Assembly (NCBI RefSeq): GCF_030704535.1
Contig: NC_081812.1
Location: 20,311,501-20,375,500 of the forward strand
Source: Vitis vinifera
Taxonomy: Eukaryota > Streptophyta > Magnoliopsida > Vitales > Vitaceae
Length of the DNA: 64,000 nt
Direction: 5' to 3'
The notes under the pieces are model-generated. The model was not told the origin of the DNA and did not search any database. It saw only the letters and a program-made list of their open reading frames with translations. Shown piece after piece: positions 26,231 to 37,226 of this stretch; position 1 is the stretch's first letter; every line of letters starts with the position of its first letter. The translations under genes and the position numbers were made by a program.

Positions 26231-26940
26231 TAGATTTTGAGAATGATTTTTGCACAAATGTTATTAGTCATTTTTTATTTTTTATCATGGAATAATTTAA
26301 GTTCATTTGAGAGTATTTTTTATTTTTAGAAGTGATTTTTAAAAGAATCATTCATCAAATAATTCATTATATATCATTTCAAATGATTAATTTTATCAAA
26401 CACATACTTTTTTATCCAATAATACTCTTATTTTGCTCAAAATTATTCTCAAAGATTAGGAAACAAGAAATTGATTGTTACCACATGTTGAAATCATCTT
26501 TTGTCATAATATATTTAACCCTTTTTAAGAGACCATAGATCAGAGAGTATAAACCTTTTAGAATTTCAAAAATTAAATGAGAAGTAGTAAAATGTGTGAA
26601 TAATTCTTAAGAGTTCTTGTGAATTCTTGTACATAACTTATATATATTAGTGACAATAAGTAGGTGATCATCCTATTCACAAAGCACTTGAAAGTTTGTA
26701 AAGTATTGTATAATGTTTTTTATTAATAAAGTTTCCATTCATTCAAAATTTTCAAATATTGCTTATCAAGTATGAAAAAAAGACGGGAGTTGAAAATATC
26801 GCATCAATCAAATTTGATAAAGAAGAACTCCGATGGAAATATAATAAACTTATATAAAAAGAAATTAAAAATTTTATCTTTCCCATAATTTTGGAGTCAT
26901 GGACACGATTTGCAAAGTCAACAAAACTAATATGAAGAGG

Positions 26941-27114
26941 AATTGAAATTTATGTCTTACTTGGAATTAGGGACAAAATTTATATTCAAGTGAAACAATT
27001 TGATGTGACAAAACCTATATTTTTTGTGAAAGATGAATTGAAAACTTTGTCTTACTTGGAATTAGGGACAAAATTTATATTCAAGTGAAACAATTTGATG
27101 TGACAAAACCTATA
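26941..27114. repeat. 95-bp-period tandem repeat, two units
   Basis: The block GTCTTACTTGGAATTAGGG through GACAAAACCTATA occurs at 26954-27019 and again 95 bp later (27049-27114), nearly identical. It is non-coding and lies upstream of a copia remnant. Confidence 0.85.
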
Positions 27115-27136
27115 ATTCTTTTTTACATTTTGATTG

Positions 27137-27268
27137 TTTGTTTCGTGTATATCATTGTCAATGTTCCTAAAATATTATTATTGATTGATTAATTAATAAG
27201 TTTGTTTCGTGTCTATCATTGTCATTGTTCTTCAAATATTATTATTGGTTGATTGATTAATTAATAAA
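27137..27268. repeat. 64-bp-period tandem repeat, two units
   Basis: TTTGTTTCGTGTATATCATTG at 27137 recurs as TTTGTTTCGTGTCTATCATT at 27201, each followed by a run of ATTATTATTG and GATTGATTAATTAATA. It lies directly after the 95-bp repeat. Confidence 0.8.
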
Positions 27269-27399
27269 TTCTTTTAGAGGAATGTGACTTAGGTTTTCTT
27301 TATCTCAATATTAATACTGACCAAATTTATATCTCTTGTCATGATATATCCATGAATTTGATTTTCCATTAACCTTTCCATCTAACACTTCTTGTTCTA

Positions 27400-27927
27400 C
27401 ACCTATTGAATCCCAGACCCAAAGCATTCTTTGCCAATTCTTCTGCTATAATCGAACCATATCCTATAAAGAAGGAGCTCAAAGTTCTTAATGGCAACAG
27501 TCAGCTCTGTTGTTATACCTCTGGTCCATTACTTTCTCTTAAAGATGGTAGTCCTCTCTCGAATCCTACTCCATATAGAAGTCTTCTTGTTACTCGTTTG
27601 AATATTTTCTTTGTTGTCAACAAGTTATGCCTATGCCTCACTGGCAAGCTATTACTTCATGAGCTCAAGGTTCCTTTATTCCATAAACCTACTATATCGT
27701 GTGACTATTTAAGCACAGCCTATTTAACTGTGAATCCTATTCTGCATTCAGGCAGTAAACATGTGGAGATTGACTTCCACTTTCTGCATGATTGGGTGCT
27801 TTCACGATTGTTGAATATCAAATTTTTACCTTTTGACCATCAGTTGGCAGATACTATGACTAAGCCTGTTCCTACTCAACGGTTTTTAAGCCTTCTATCC
27901 AAGCTTGCAGTTCTTCCCAACCCTTGA
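27400..27927 (+). pseudogene. Ty1/copia retrotransposon pol remnant (RNase H end)
   Basis: This open stretch ends in the copia RNase H tail: SKHVEIDFHFLHD, then FDHQLADTMTKPVPTQRF and a stop at 27925-27927. These match the KHVEID and QLADxxTK signatures at the C-terminus of copia polyproteins. The upstream part is only loosely recognisable. No integrase or reverse transcriptase core is in the neighbourhood, so this is a 5'-truncated fossil. A polypurine-like GTTGGGGA and a likely LTR start (TGTTAGC) follow at about 27932-27946. Confidence 0.8.
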
Positions 27928-27939
27928 GCTTGTTGGGGA

Positions 27940-28135
27940 TGTTAGCATATAGCTTCAGCACTTTGTTCATTTGATTTATTTTGTTATAACAGTTTATATA
28001 AGTAGAGAAACTTGTAAAATTTTGTTACGTAGTTACACTTACACAAATCAGTGTACTGTTACCCAAATATAAATATACATTTTCTAAGAGGTTTACTCAC
28101 TCTGTTCTCTTCAACCACTCCGTTCTCTTACTGGG
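27940..28135 (+). mobile_element. Probable copia LTR remnant abutting the AVT1 3' end
   Basis: Directly downstream of the copia stop and polypurine tract the sequence starts TGTTAGCATATAGC and runs through an AT-rich LTR-like stretch (AATATAAATATACATTTTC) to a repeated motif CTGTTCTCTTCAACCAC/TCCGTTCTCTTA. The right boundary is uncertain. It lies within 30 bp of the stop codon of the transporter gene, so the 3' UTR of that gene is probably LTR-derived. Confidence 0.5.
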
Positions 28136-28161
28136 TGCATGATGGAAATGGAAAGAGTATC

Positions 28162-31100
28162 TTAGTACTGCCTCGCGATTTGTGATAGCGATGAATACGT
28201 TCCCAGGATTGCACAAATGACGCCCAAAGCAGCAACTCCACTGCTCACTATAACCTGAATGCGTCAAAACAATTCTGTGATTAAAGAGAAAGGCAAAAGG
28301 ATTGAACATGTTGATAAATTAACCCTTACGGACCTGCTAACCATATAAATACACACCATTATCAGAGGAAATTAATGTCTGACATAACGGCAAATCATAT
28401 TTTTTATTTTATTTTCTCTTTTTCACTTTCAAGCTCGAGGAGAAAAATCTGGTAAGAGGCTGAATTTTCGTACCTGTGCTTTTGTTGCCTTATTCCCCAT
28501 AATTCGTAGGTAACATAAAGTCGGAATTATCACAGACTGAAATATCAGTTTTCAAGGGAAATGTAGTTCAGAGACAGAAAGAAACAAAGCAATTGAAATA
28601 GCCTTTAGCATATCATTCTGTAAAATGTGAGAATGACAAGCTATTGTATTAAGGATTCATGGCATGGCTGTCCAAATCATGGAGTGAAGAGTATGAATAA
28701 ATTGAATGGGGATCCGTTCTTACCACTAGTACACTGAGAAGAGAACCGATTAAAGACATCACAAGACCTGCAATCAGAAATGATAAGAATTGGGTTCAGT
28801 CAGTTTTACAAGCATTGGAATTTGGTCATGTTACAATGGATGCTTGAAGCAGCCTTAGCCTAATCCCGTAACTTATTCTAACTTTCAATAATTTATACAC
28901 ATGGTAAAATAAAATATCTGCACAACGACCTTTTCATCTTTCCAGTTGATAAAACATTTGCTGAAATGCAAATTACAGTACTTACCAAAAAAGGGAAGAA
29001 GAAAAGCAACACAGACGGAAGAAATGACCAGTGCTGTTCTTAGAAGAATAAAACACCAGAAACTATTTGAAATTCTGACTGGGAGCAGCTCCTCTATACT
29101 TCTTGCCAATGGGTTCATCAATAACGCATATTTGTTTCATGTTAAGGGAACAAGAAAATTACTGCAGAAAGTGATAAAATTACTTCTACTACATGATTTT
29201 TCATATTAGAGAATTCACTGTGAAAAGGATATTTAGTGAATGGGTTGATGACCTGTAAAGAAAAGCAAAAATGAGCAAGCTTAGAAACCACATGAATATT
29301 TTTACCTGAGCCCATAAAGAGTATCCAAAGACTCAGACTTACTGTTGTCCATAATGCAATTTTGGAAGCAAAGACGTGCCTTGGAATATTCAGGGTAATC
29401 TGGGACATTGTACCTTGGCCAAACATCAGGAATCCAACGATTGCAATACCTCCATATATTATCACACACAAAAGAATACTGCATAACAAGAAAGGTGTAA
29501 AGTACCCAAGAGAAAAGGCAAGTAAAACAAGCACCATGCACCAAAATCAAGTCTATGTACCTTACTATCAATGCCTTGCTAAATTTTGTTTTATCAGCCA
29601 TTGATTGGTAGATATTTGGAAACACAGTATGCCCAGAAAAGCAAAATCCATATACACCAATAGAGAATGGAATACCACCCCAGTTCACCAATTTACCAGT
29701 TTGATGGAACCCAATTCCAGCTGTTATACCAACAAAAATCACAGAAACAACTATCAACACTGTTGCAAGGACCCCACCAGCTGCAAAATAAATAACAAAA
29801 CTTTAGATGAACAGCCTATTGAATCACCCAGTTTGAAAACTCCACAGAAGTAGTTTTTAACACCTGAAAGGCATGAAATCACCCGGAGATCCCTCAACCA
29901 AACAGTTGGTAGAACAATAAGGGCAGTTAAAATCCCGAATAAGTGCAAAGAGTCGAGCTGAAAACCACCCCAATTCAAGGATGCTCCAGGAAATAGCCTG
30001 GTCAGATTATCCCCCTCCAAAATAATAAATTCCACACAGTATGACTGCACTCATTGGAAAAAGGAAAAAATTCAGGACTCTGCTTGGGTATTCATATAGC
30101 ATATGGTTCAAGCAATGTGTAGAATCAGAATCAGAGCTTCACTTACATATAATTCTGTGTATAAAACAAACTGCACAAGACCCAAAAAACGCACAAGCAT
30201 CAGAAAAGATTTTGCTAAAAACCAATAATATATGTATAGGATTCTTTTTCTATTCAACACATGGTCATGTTTAACAGTACTTCTAAATGGAACATGATCT
30301 AATCATAGTACAAGTTGAATGTAAGCTATTAAAAAAAAAAAAAAAATAGTGCAAGCCGAACGTATACAGGTTCTTATAACTAGTATCAGGCCCTTACTAT
30401 AAACTGCATAGAGTACATGGAACAATCTGAGTAAAATGTAACAATATAATCTAATTGTCACTTTAAACTTTAAACTTATAGCAAGAATGAGTAAAGCACA
30501 TAGAGTAAAATGTCTAGGGCTTCTTCTAGAGTAGCCCAAAGATTGGATGTAAAATTAGAGGACAATAATGTGCTCGCACTGAACCCATAGAGAACATATA
30601 TTTAGTAGACCAACCATAGGTTAGTGCCAACAAGCAATATAATATGCTATGTTTTGAAGCTACAATCAACTCACAGAAACAAAAAGACGTCCATATCTTC
30701 CAAATGCAGCTTCCCCAATGTCAGGATAGGTGATGATGCCTTCTTTGCTCTCAAGGCAGTATCTCAAGAGAGAGGCTGTATAACAACACACAACTGCAAA
30801 AAGAACCAGAACAGCCAAACTTGCCCATCCAGCCTCTTTTACCGCATAAGGTGTAGATAGAAGTCCAATTCCAGCCAGTACATTTACCCCTGTCCCAAAA
30901 ACAACATGGTTTGTTGAAATCACCACAAATGAAGCCACAACACGACACAGGGAAAAACTCAAACCTTTTATTCTCTTCTTTTGAATAAATAGAAAAAAGA
31001 ATATCAAAGCGACAGAAAGAAAAATAATTTTGCATATGATCATTCCTTCAATGAAACCATGGAACAAACAAACATCAAGTTTTCACAAAAATCCTATACC

Positions 31101-32515
31101 CTTTTAAAGTCATTTGCAACAAAACTACAATAACAGAGATTACCATTGAAGACAGTCTGAGTGAAGCTACATCCATAACTAATGGGCAGTTCTCCAGTAA
31201 GTTGTTCATGAAAGGAAGCCTTCTCTGACAATGATAACTGTGTCCTTGAGATCCTATCTGTGTCTTCTTTTTGATAATTTTTTTCTTGTTCAGTCAGCAA
31301 AGGAGTTTTTCCATCCAAGTCCAAATTACTCTTGGTAAAGATGTCAAGACTTGAACGCCTAAGACCAAGTGAAGATCCAAGAATTCCAAAATTTGGTGAT
31401 GCAGCGATTGTGTAGGAATCAGTTGTCTCTCTGCAAGGGGAAAAAGAAAACCATTATAAGCACTTGATTTTTCTTGTCTATCAATGGCTCTGAACATTCA
31501 ATTCTTTCAGTCCCTGTACACATTAGCCATAAATGCCCATAATGCAGGTGGATAACGACCTGATCTAACAGGTATTTTTAAAATAGAGACCATGAAGCTT
31601 ACCAAAATTTCTATTCTCTTTAATGAACTTCCATCAAACACTTGGGACTGATAAAACCAAATAACTGTTGGTGTTTTCGCCAGAAATCGTGTGTGCTCAT
31701 AATCATCATCATAAGATATTGTACCAATAATTCCTAAAAAATTGCTGGTAATGATTTTGAAATAATATGAACCATGTATGGCCAGATGATGAAAGGCTTC
31801 CAACCATTTTAGCCACTCTGCTTTGGCCCCTTAGAATATGTTGTTTACCTCCACTTGCAATGATGAGAATATGACTAGTTTGTGACTACAGAAAAGGAAC
31901 GGAACCATTTGCATTTTGGTTAAACATTTTTTTCCTTTTTGTTTTTCAATCGTATGTCTTCCTTTTCTTGCATAAATAAATTGCATCCAATACTTAAAAG
32001 AATAAAAATTTCATTTATTAAGAAAATTATAAATACCTTAAACAACTGAATAATCTGTTTGGTCGCCAAGAAACTGTGCAGATTTTAATTATTTGGATTT
32101 AATTTTTCATTCGGACGAAATATCAAATATATAACGGGCCTTTATTTTTTCTTTGTGAGAGGCTGCAAACACGTACTGAACTACCACTTCATTGATTTTT
32201 CCATTATATATTTATAAACCATGAGAAGATGAACAATAAAATTCAAAACTTTAGCTTATTGTCATTTTCCTTGGTTTTCACATAAACCAAACAGAAAAAC
32301 CAAAAACTGAAAAAGGATTCCAACAACTACCTGTAACTCTGCGGCCATTGCTGCGAAGAGAAAACGACAGAAGGCGAAGTATAACCTTCGTCGCCATAAG
32401 CAACCTCTTCATCACCGCTACTACTCTCAATCCTGTTCACTACATCATCACCACCGTCATCCTCAATGACAAACAAAAACTCCGAATCTCTCTCCTGCTT
32501 CTCTTTATCCCCCAT
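28162..32515 (-). CDS. AVT1: AVT1-type vacuolar amino acid transporter, complete, 12 exons
   Basis: A 537-residue member of the amino acid/auxin permease (AAAP) family, AVT1 group, which moves neutral amino acids across the tonoplast. Exons (minus): 32515-32331, 31430-31144, 30889-30675, 30170-30147, 30044-29864, 29780-29561, 29478-29343, 29252-29233, 29131-28986, 28767-28724, 28536-28474, 28254-28162. The lengths sum to 1614 nt in frame. The hydrophilic acidic N-terminus (about 155 residues) is typical. The membrane core opens with [20 protein letters not shown] and includes [23 protein letters not shown] and INPFTKY. Exons 4 and 8 are only 24 and 20 nt. The intron after exon 8 (29232-29132) begins ATATCCTTTT and has a TTCCCTTAAC branch site, so it is U12-type. 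The remaining introns are GT-AG. The AVT1 subtype is not certain. Confidence 0.92.
29132..29232 (-). other. U12-type (minor spliceosome) intron of the transporter gene
   Basis: On the minus strand the intron starts with ATATCCTTTT (29232-29223), the exact U12 AT-AC 5' splice site. TTCCCTTAAC at 29150-29141 matches the U12 branch-site consensus about 11 nt before the exon. Frame and family conservation ([16 protein letters not shown]) demand that exon 9 begin at 29131, which makes the terminal dinucleotides AT-AA rather than AT-AC. No U2-type alternative keeps the frame: using GTGAAT and the upstream CAG acceptor puts in a stop. Confidence 0.75.
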
Positions 32516-33300
32516 TGCAGTTTGGAGAGAAAATACCTAGAAAACAAAGCACTGGAATATGTAGACACCGGGAAAAGTGTCTGGTAACAAATAAGTATAC
32601 AGAGATCGATAAAACAGGACTGAAAACCCTAGAAATGGAAAGAAGAATGACGTTGAGATTTGTTCTATACGAGTGGCTAAGAATGGCGAGCTGCGATAAA
32701 AAGGAAGCCAGGAAGGTGACGGCTAAGGGCACCAGGCAGGTTTTCTCTAGAGGTAGAGGTGTGACGTGGCCTTTCACATTCAACTTTTAACTTCTACAGT
32801 ATCTGTCATACTCATACCGACTGAAAAGAATTATTCACGCGCCCTTCAAAGCGCGTAATTCCTTCTGTATTTCGGGAAATGCATATATGATTATTATAGT
32901 AAATGGATAATTTTCAGTATGTTTCTTAGATAGTAATCATAGTATGACGTGCTTTTAAAAGGTCCAGAACAAAAAGGCCTCATTCCCATTTCGAATTTTA
33001 TTTTTCCAAATAATTTCTAAAAATATTAGAATATTTTCTAAAAATTATAACATACTTATAAAAAAAGTTATAATAAAAGGATAATTTTCGGTATATTTCT
33101 AAGATAGTAAGATAAGTTTTTAAAATATGATATTTTCTTTATTTATTTTTCTTTATCTCTCGTTTTATTTCAAAATAAATGGTCTTATTCCCATTTTAAA
33201 ATCTATTTTTTCAATTATTTTCTAAAAATATTAGAACTTTTGAAAACATACTAAAAACAAAAGTTAATTTTCATTTTCTCATTCAAAATAATGGATAAAT
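32516..33300. repeat. Transporter promoter side, and an imperfect duplication of about 174 bp
   Basis: The first 300 bases should contain the leader and promoter of the AVT1-type gene; no clear TATA box is seen. From about 32900 the phrase GGATAATTTTCAGTATGTTTC is repeated near 33080 (GGATAATTTTCGGTATATTTC), and the phrases around CTCATTCCCATTT and TTCTAAAAATATTAGAA follow in both, giving a diverged duplication with a period of roughly 174 bp. Confidence 0.5.
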
Positions 33301-35334
33301 AGCATTAGTCATTCTCTTCAAATTCAGTATTCCAACAATTAAAGAAAAATTATATGTATTTAAATTTTAAATTTATTTAAGTATGAACTCCAAGCATTTT
33401 AAGAGAAATACATTTTTCTCTCCCATCTTAAAAAACAAATAAAAAGGTTTAATACACTTTAACTTTTAATTTATCGTGTGTTTTACCCATTGTTCTCATT
33501 TAAAATTGAGCACATTGTATTTCAAGTTTCTTAAATATCAGTACTTTGCCATTTTTATTGAATAAAGTTAGTTTTAATTAACGGAAATGTTACATGTTGT
33601 ACACCTGACTAACTAATTAAGGATAATTTTGTAAATTTATTTACTCAAAATATAAAGATGAAAGTCACATGCACAACACGTGACATTTCAATCCATTAAA
33701 AGTAACTTCGTCTATAAAAAAGATAAGGTACTAGTATATAACAAGTTTAGATCGTAATGAATTGGATATTAAACCTTCGGGGCAATATAGAAAACTGTTG
33801 AAGGTAAAATGTATTAAACCTTAAACAATATCACAAAACATAAAACCATGTCTAGATGGATTGTATTTGAAATTAAGAATAATAAATTAATTTTAATTTT
33901 TGTAAAATAATAATATGAACAAAAAAAAATGATGCTATACAAATAAATCTCACTCCTATTATGATTTTAATTTCTCTCTAATATATATATATATATATAT
34001 TATATGATTTACTTTTTACTTATATTAAGCTCGTGTCATTTTTAGACACGAAGTGTATCATTTTTTTTATTTGGTTCATTATTATTGTTTTGAATTTTTT
34101 TTGTTATTTGTAGTATCTTATAAAATATAAAATAATTTCATCTTTTATATATACTAGGTTGGCTTCGACATTCAAATAATAAAGTTAATATCATATAATA
34201 TATTTTAATTTTTTTAATAAAAGTTATAAGAAAATAATTTACTAAAAAAATAAAAATTTTAAACTTTTAAATATTTGTGTTTAAAAACATATCGTAACAT
34301 TATAACAACTTTATATATCTAATTAATTCATACCCTAATTTTTCAAACCTACCGGTATTAAGTAATTTTGGATTATCTATTTTTTTTTCCTGTTTTGTTC
34401 TGTAGGAAATATGGGGAGAAAAGGTGTTAAAATTTTCAAACCTAACCCTAATCCCTAATCATGACAGTTTAGTAAATAGTTGGAAAAAAAGTAGGAAAAA
34501 TTATAACAAAATGAATCCAACTTGTATGGTATAAATATATATGTGCTTTTGTAGAAAAGCTAAAAGATGGTAATTAGTCTTTTAAATAAAAATCTAATAA
34601 TTAAATTTCAATTTCGATATTTTTAAAAACAAAATTATTATTTCAAATTTAAAAGTAAATTTTAAATTATAAAATAAATCTATATTTTTTATATAGATTA
34701 TATTAGTTTTATCTATAAATTATTATTATTATTTATTTTGTAAAATAAAATTTGTTATTCAAATTATAACATCCTTTTATAATAGATTTCTTATATTAAT
34801 TAAAAAAGTTGACAAAATCTAAATTTTGATGATAATAATTAGTTTAATTTGACTTATACACTTATAGCAAAAAGAAAAAAGAAAAGAAAAAGAGCGGCGG
34901 GCAAAAGTACGTGAGAAACACGCGCAAGTGAGAGTTGAGGCTCGTGTTAGAATCGTATCCGGCACTTAACTTGTGAAAGTGACATGTAAATTGTGATGAT
35001 TATTTTTGGTGGTTGTAAATTATAACAAGCCCATGTGATGTGGCTCGTGGAGTTGTGACAGCGGTGCATGTAACTCCACACATTTCCCGATTACAAAACG
35101 ACATCAGCTGCGTGGAACACTGGAACCATCTTACAGGACTACTCAAGGTAAGGGCTAACATTAGAGTTAGCCACAAACTATTCTTTGTCCTTTTCTATGT
35201 ATGTATATATATATATTTATCCCACTTTGTTCTATATTTCACACATCCGTTTCCACCTACTCATATAAAAATAATCATAAACTATGGGTTAAAAAAAGTA
35301 CCGTAACACCAGAATAGTTAAAAATAACATATTT

Positions 35335-35381
<47 letters not shown>

Positions 35382-36772
35382 ATTCGAAAAAAAACTTATT
35401 TTCATACACTAACATAAAAATAATCATTAAATAATGATAGAAGATAATATATCATTAAAAATAATTATAAAATGCAGGTTGAAGACATTATCTCCATTGT
35501 TAAAAAAGTAGCAATTGAATAGTTAAAGATAATATATTTAATAAAAAATATATATATATTTCACTTGAAAAAAAAATATATTTTCATGCACTCATATAAA
35601 AATAATCATGAAATACGGATTAAAGATAATATATTTATCATTAAAAAATAGCATATGAATGGTTAAAAATAATATATTTGATAAAAAAATATATGAGATA
35701 TTAATTATTTTTAGATACCTGCATGAAATTTTGTATTTTATAAGTCTAAATTATTATTTTATGGTTTTTAGTGTATGAAAACATACTTTTTTCGGTTCAC
35801 CTTCTCTAAAAAAAATTATTTAAAATAAGAAATAAACTTAAAACACATTCTAAAGCGGTGCGAGGATAACCATCTGAAATAAATAGAAAATTATTATGAA
35901 TAATTTTGGTCAAGATTTTATTTTCAATTAAATTTAAGAAGTTTATTTATCAATAATTATTTTAATATATATTAAGGAGTGGAGAAAAAAGATTAGCAAG
36001 AAAAATTGTTTTCCTATATTATTGGATGCCAAAAAGAAAAGTATTTAAAACAAATTCCTTTAATGTTTTTCTTTAAATTTTCAATTGCCATATAAAGAAT
36101 ATTTTTTTTACATAAGTCAATGATAAGGACCAAAAAGATTAAAAACTTATAAAATTCTTAATAAAGACGTGTAATTTGAAAATAACATAACAATCCTAAA
36201 TTTGTATTTTTATGAGAAGAAATTTGTGACCCTTAAGTCATTTTTTTTTTTAAAAAAAGAAAAAAGAAAATAAATACAGATCACTCTCACTTTTTACTAT
36301 GTTTTGTAAAATAGATGCTAATGACATTCTAAAAGAAAATATTTGACAATAATAATTATTTAAATATAGAAATGACAATGGATTAAGTTCAACACCGTCA
36401 CCCATATCCTAAACCTTTCCTATGTATTTATATATATTCTCATGCTTGTTAAAAAAAAAAAAAAAAATCAAAGGGCAAGGAAGATGTAGGAAATTCTCAT
36501 ACTTCCCCAGTTCTATTTAATTATTTTTTAAATTTTATTAAAATAAATATTTATATTTTTTATGAAAAATATTATTTTATATATGTTAAAAAAGTTGAAA
36601 AAAAAAAACAAAAAATAATTTTTTATTTAACATTATATATAATTGAAACAGGGCGAGACAAAGTTATACTTGAACCTATCCCTGAATCCATCTTAAGTTT
36701 TAAAAAATTTTCTCAAACTTGCCTTGCATCCATTTATCTTTATCTTAAACCCGTTCTATTAGATGTGGGGCG
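33301..36772. other. Intergenic AT-rich DNA with microsatellites
   Basis: No gene is seen. It contains (TA)n runs at about 33978-34000 and 35338-35379. Around 35400-35800 the phrase CACTCATATAAAAATAATCAT and similar are repeated locally, resembling the dispersed repeat at 38870-39140. The ORF at 35040-35306 matches no known family. Confidence 0.45.
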
Positions 36773-37226
36773 TAGGGATTGCAACGAGGCGGGTTTGTTC
36801 AGGTGCCCGCCCCGCCCCTAATGGGACGGAGTTTAAATTTAATAAACGGGTTTGGGATGGGTATGAGATTTTTTTTAAAAACCCGGGACGGGTTCGGGTA
36901 TTGCCCCATCCCGCTCCGCCCCGCCCCGATTATATATAAATTTAATTTTAAAATTAAATTAAATTTAAAATTTAAAATTAATTTAATTTAAAATTTTATT
37001 TTACTATTTTTAATATATAGATAATAATAAAAATTTAATAAAATAAGTTATAAAAAATATAATATTTTTATTATTTATAAAATATATTTATTTTAATGTA
37101 ATAAAAAAATTTAAAAGTAATTTTAAAAAAAAAGGCTAAAGAGATGGGGATGAGAATTGTTTTTAATAAACGGGGCGGGGTTGTAATGGGGGCGACCCGT
37201 CCCGAACCCGCCCGTTGCCATTCCTA
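36773..37226. mobile_element. Inverted-repeat element with GC-rich ends and AT-rich core
   Basis: Left end TAGGGATTGCAACGAGGCGG and the reverse complement of the right end TAGGAATGGCAACGGGCGGG differ at only a few positions. Both ends are very rich in GGGGCGGG/CCCGCCCC, whereas the middle (36935-37135) is almost pure A/T. It is 454 bp with no coding capacity; the 70-codon ORF at its left end is a by-product of the GC-rich end. This looks like a MITE-type element; the superfamily is not determined. Confidence 0.7.

Noticed and set aside
29142-29537. 131-codon and overlapping 152-codon minus ORFs presented as single genes
   Set aside because: They are transporter exons 6-8 read through introns; splicing explains them.
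30400-30440. Candidate small exon (acceptor TTTTACTCAG) for the transporter
   Set aside because: Its phase does not fit; the 24-nt exon at 30147-30170 fits both phase and family sequence.
31507-31803. 98-codon ORF on the minus strand in transporter intron 1
   Set aside because: Intronic, no recognisable domain, and flanked by proper splice sites of the host gene.
36779-36991. 70-codon ORF with a glycine/proline-rich start
   Set aside because: Produced by the GC-rich end of the inverted-repeat element.
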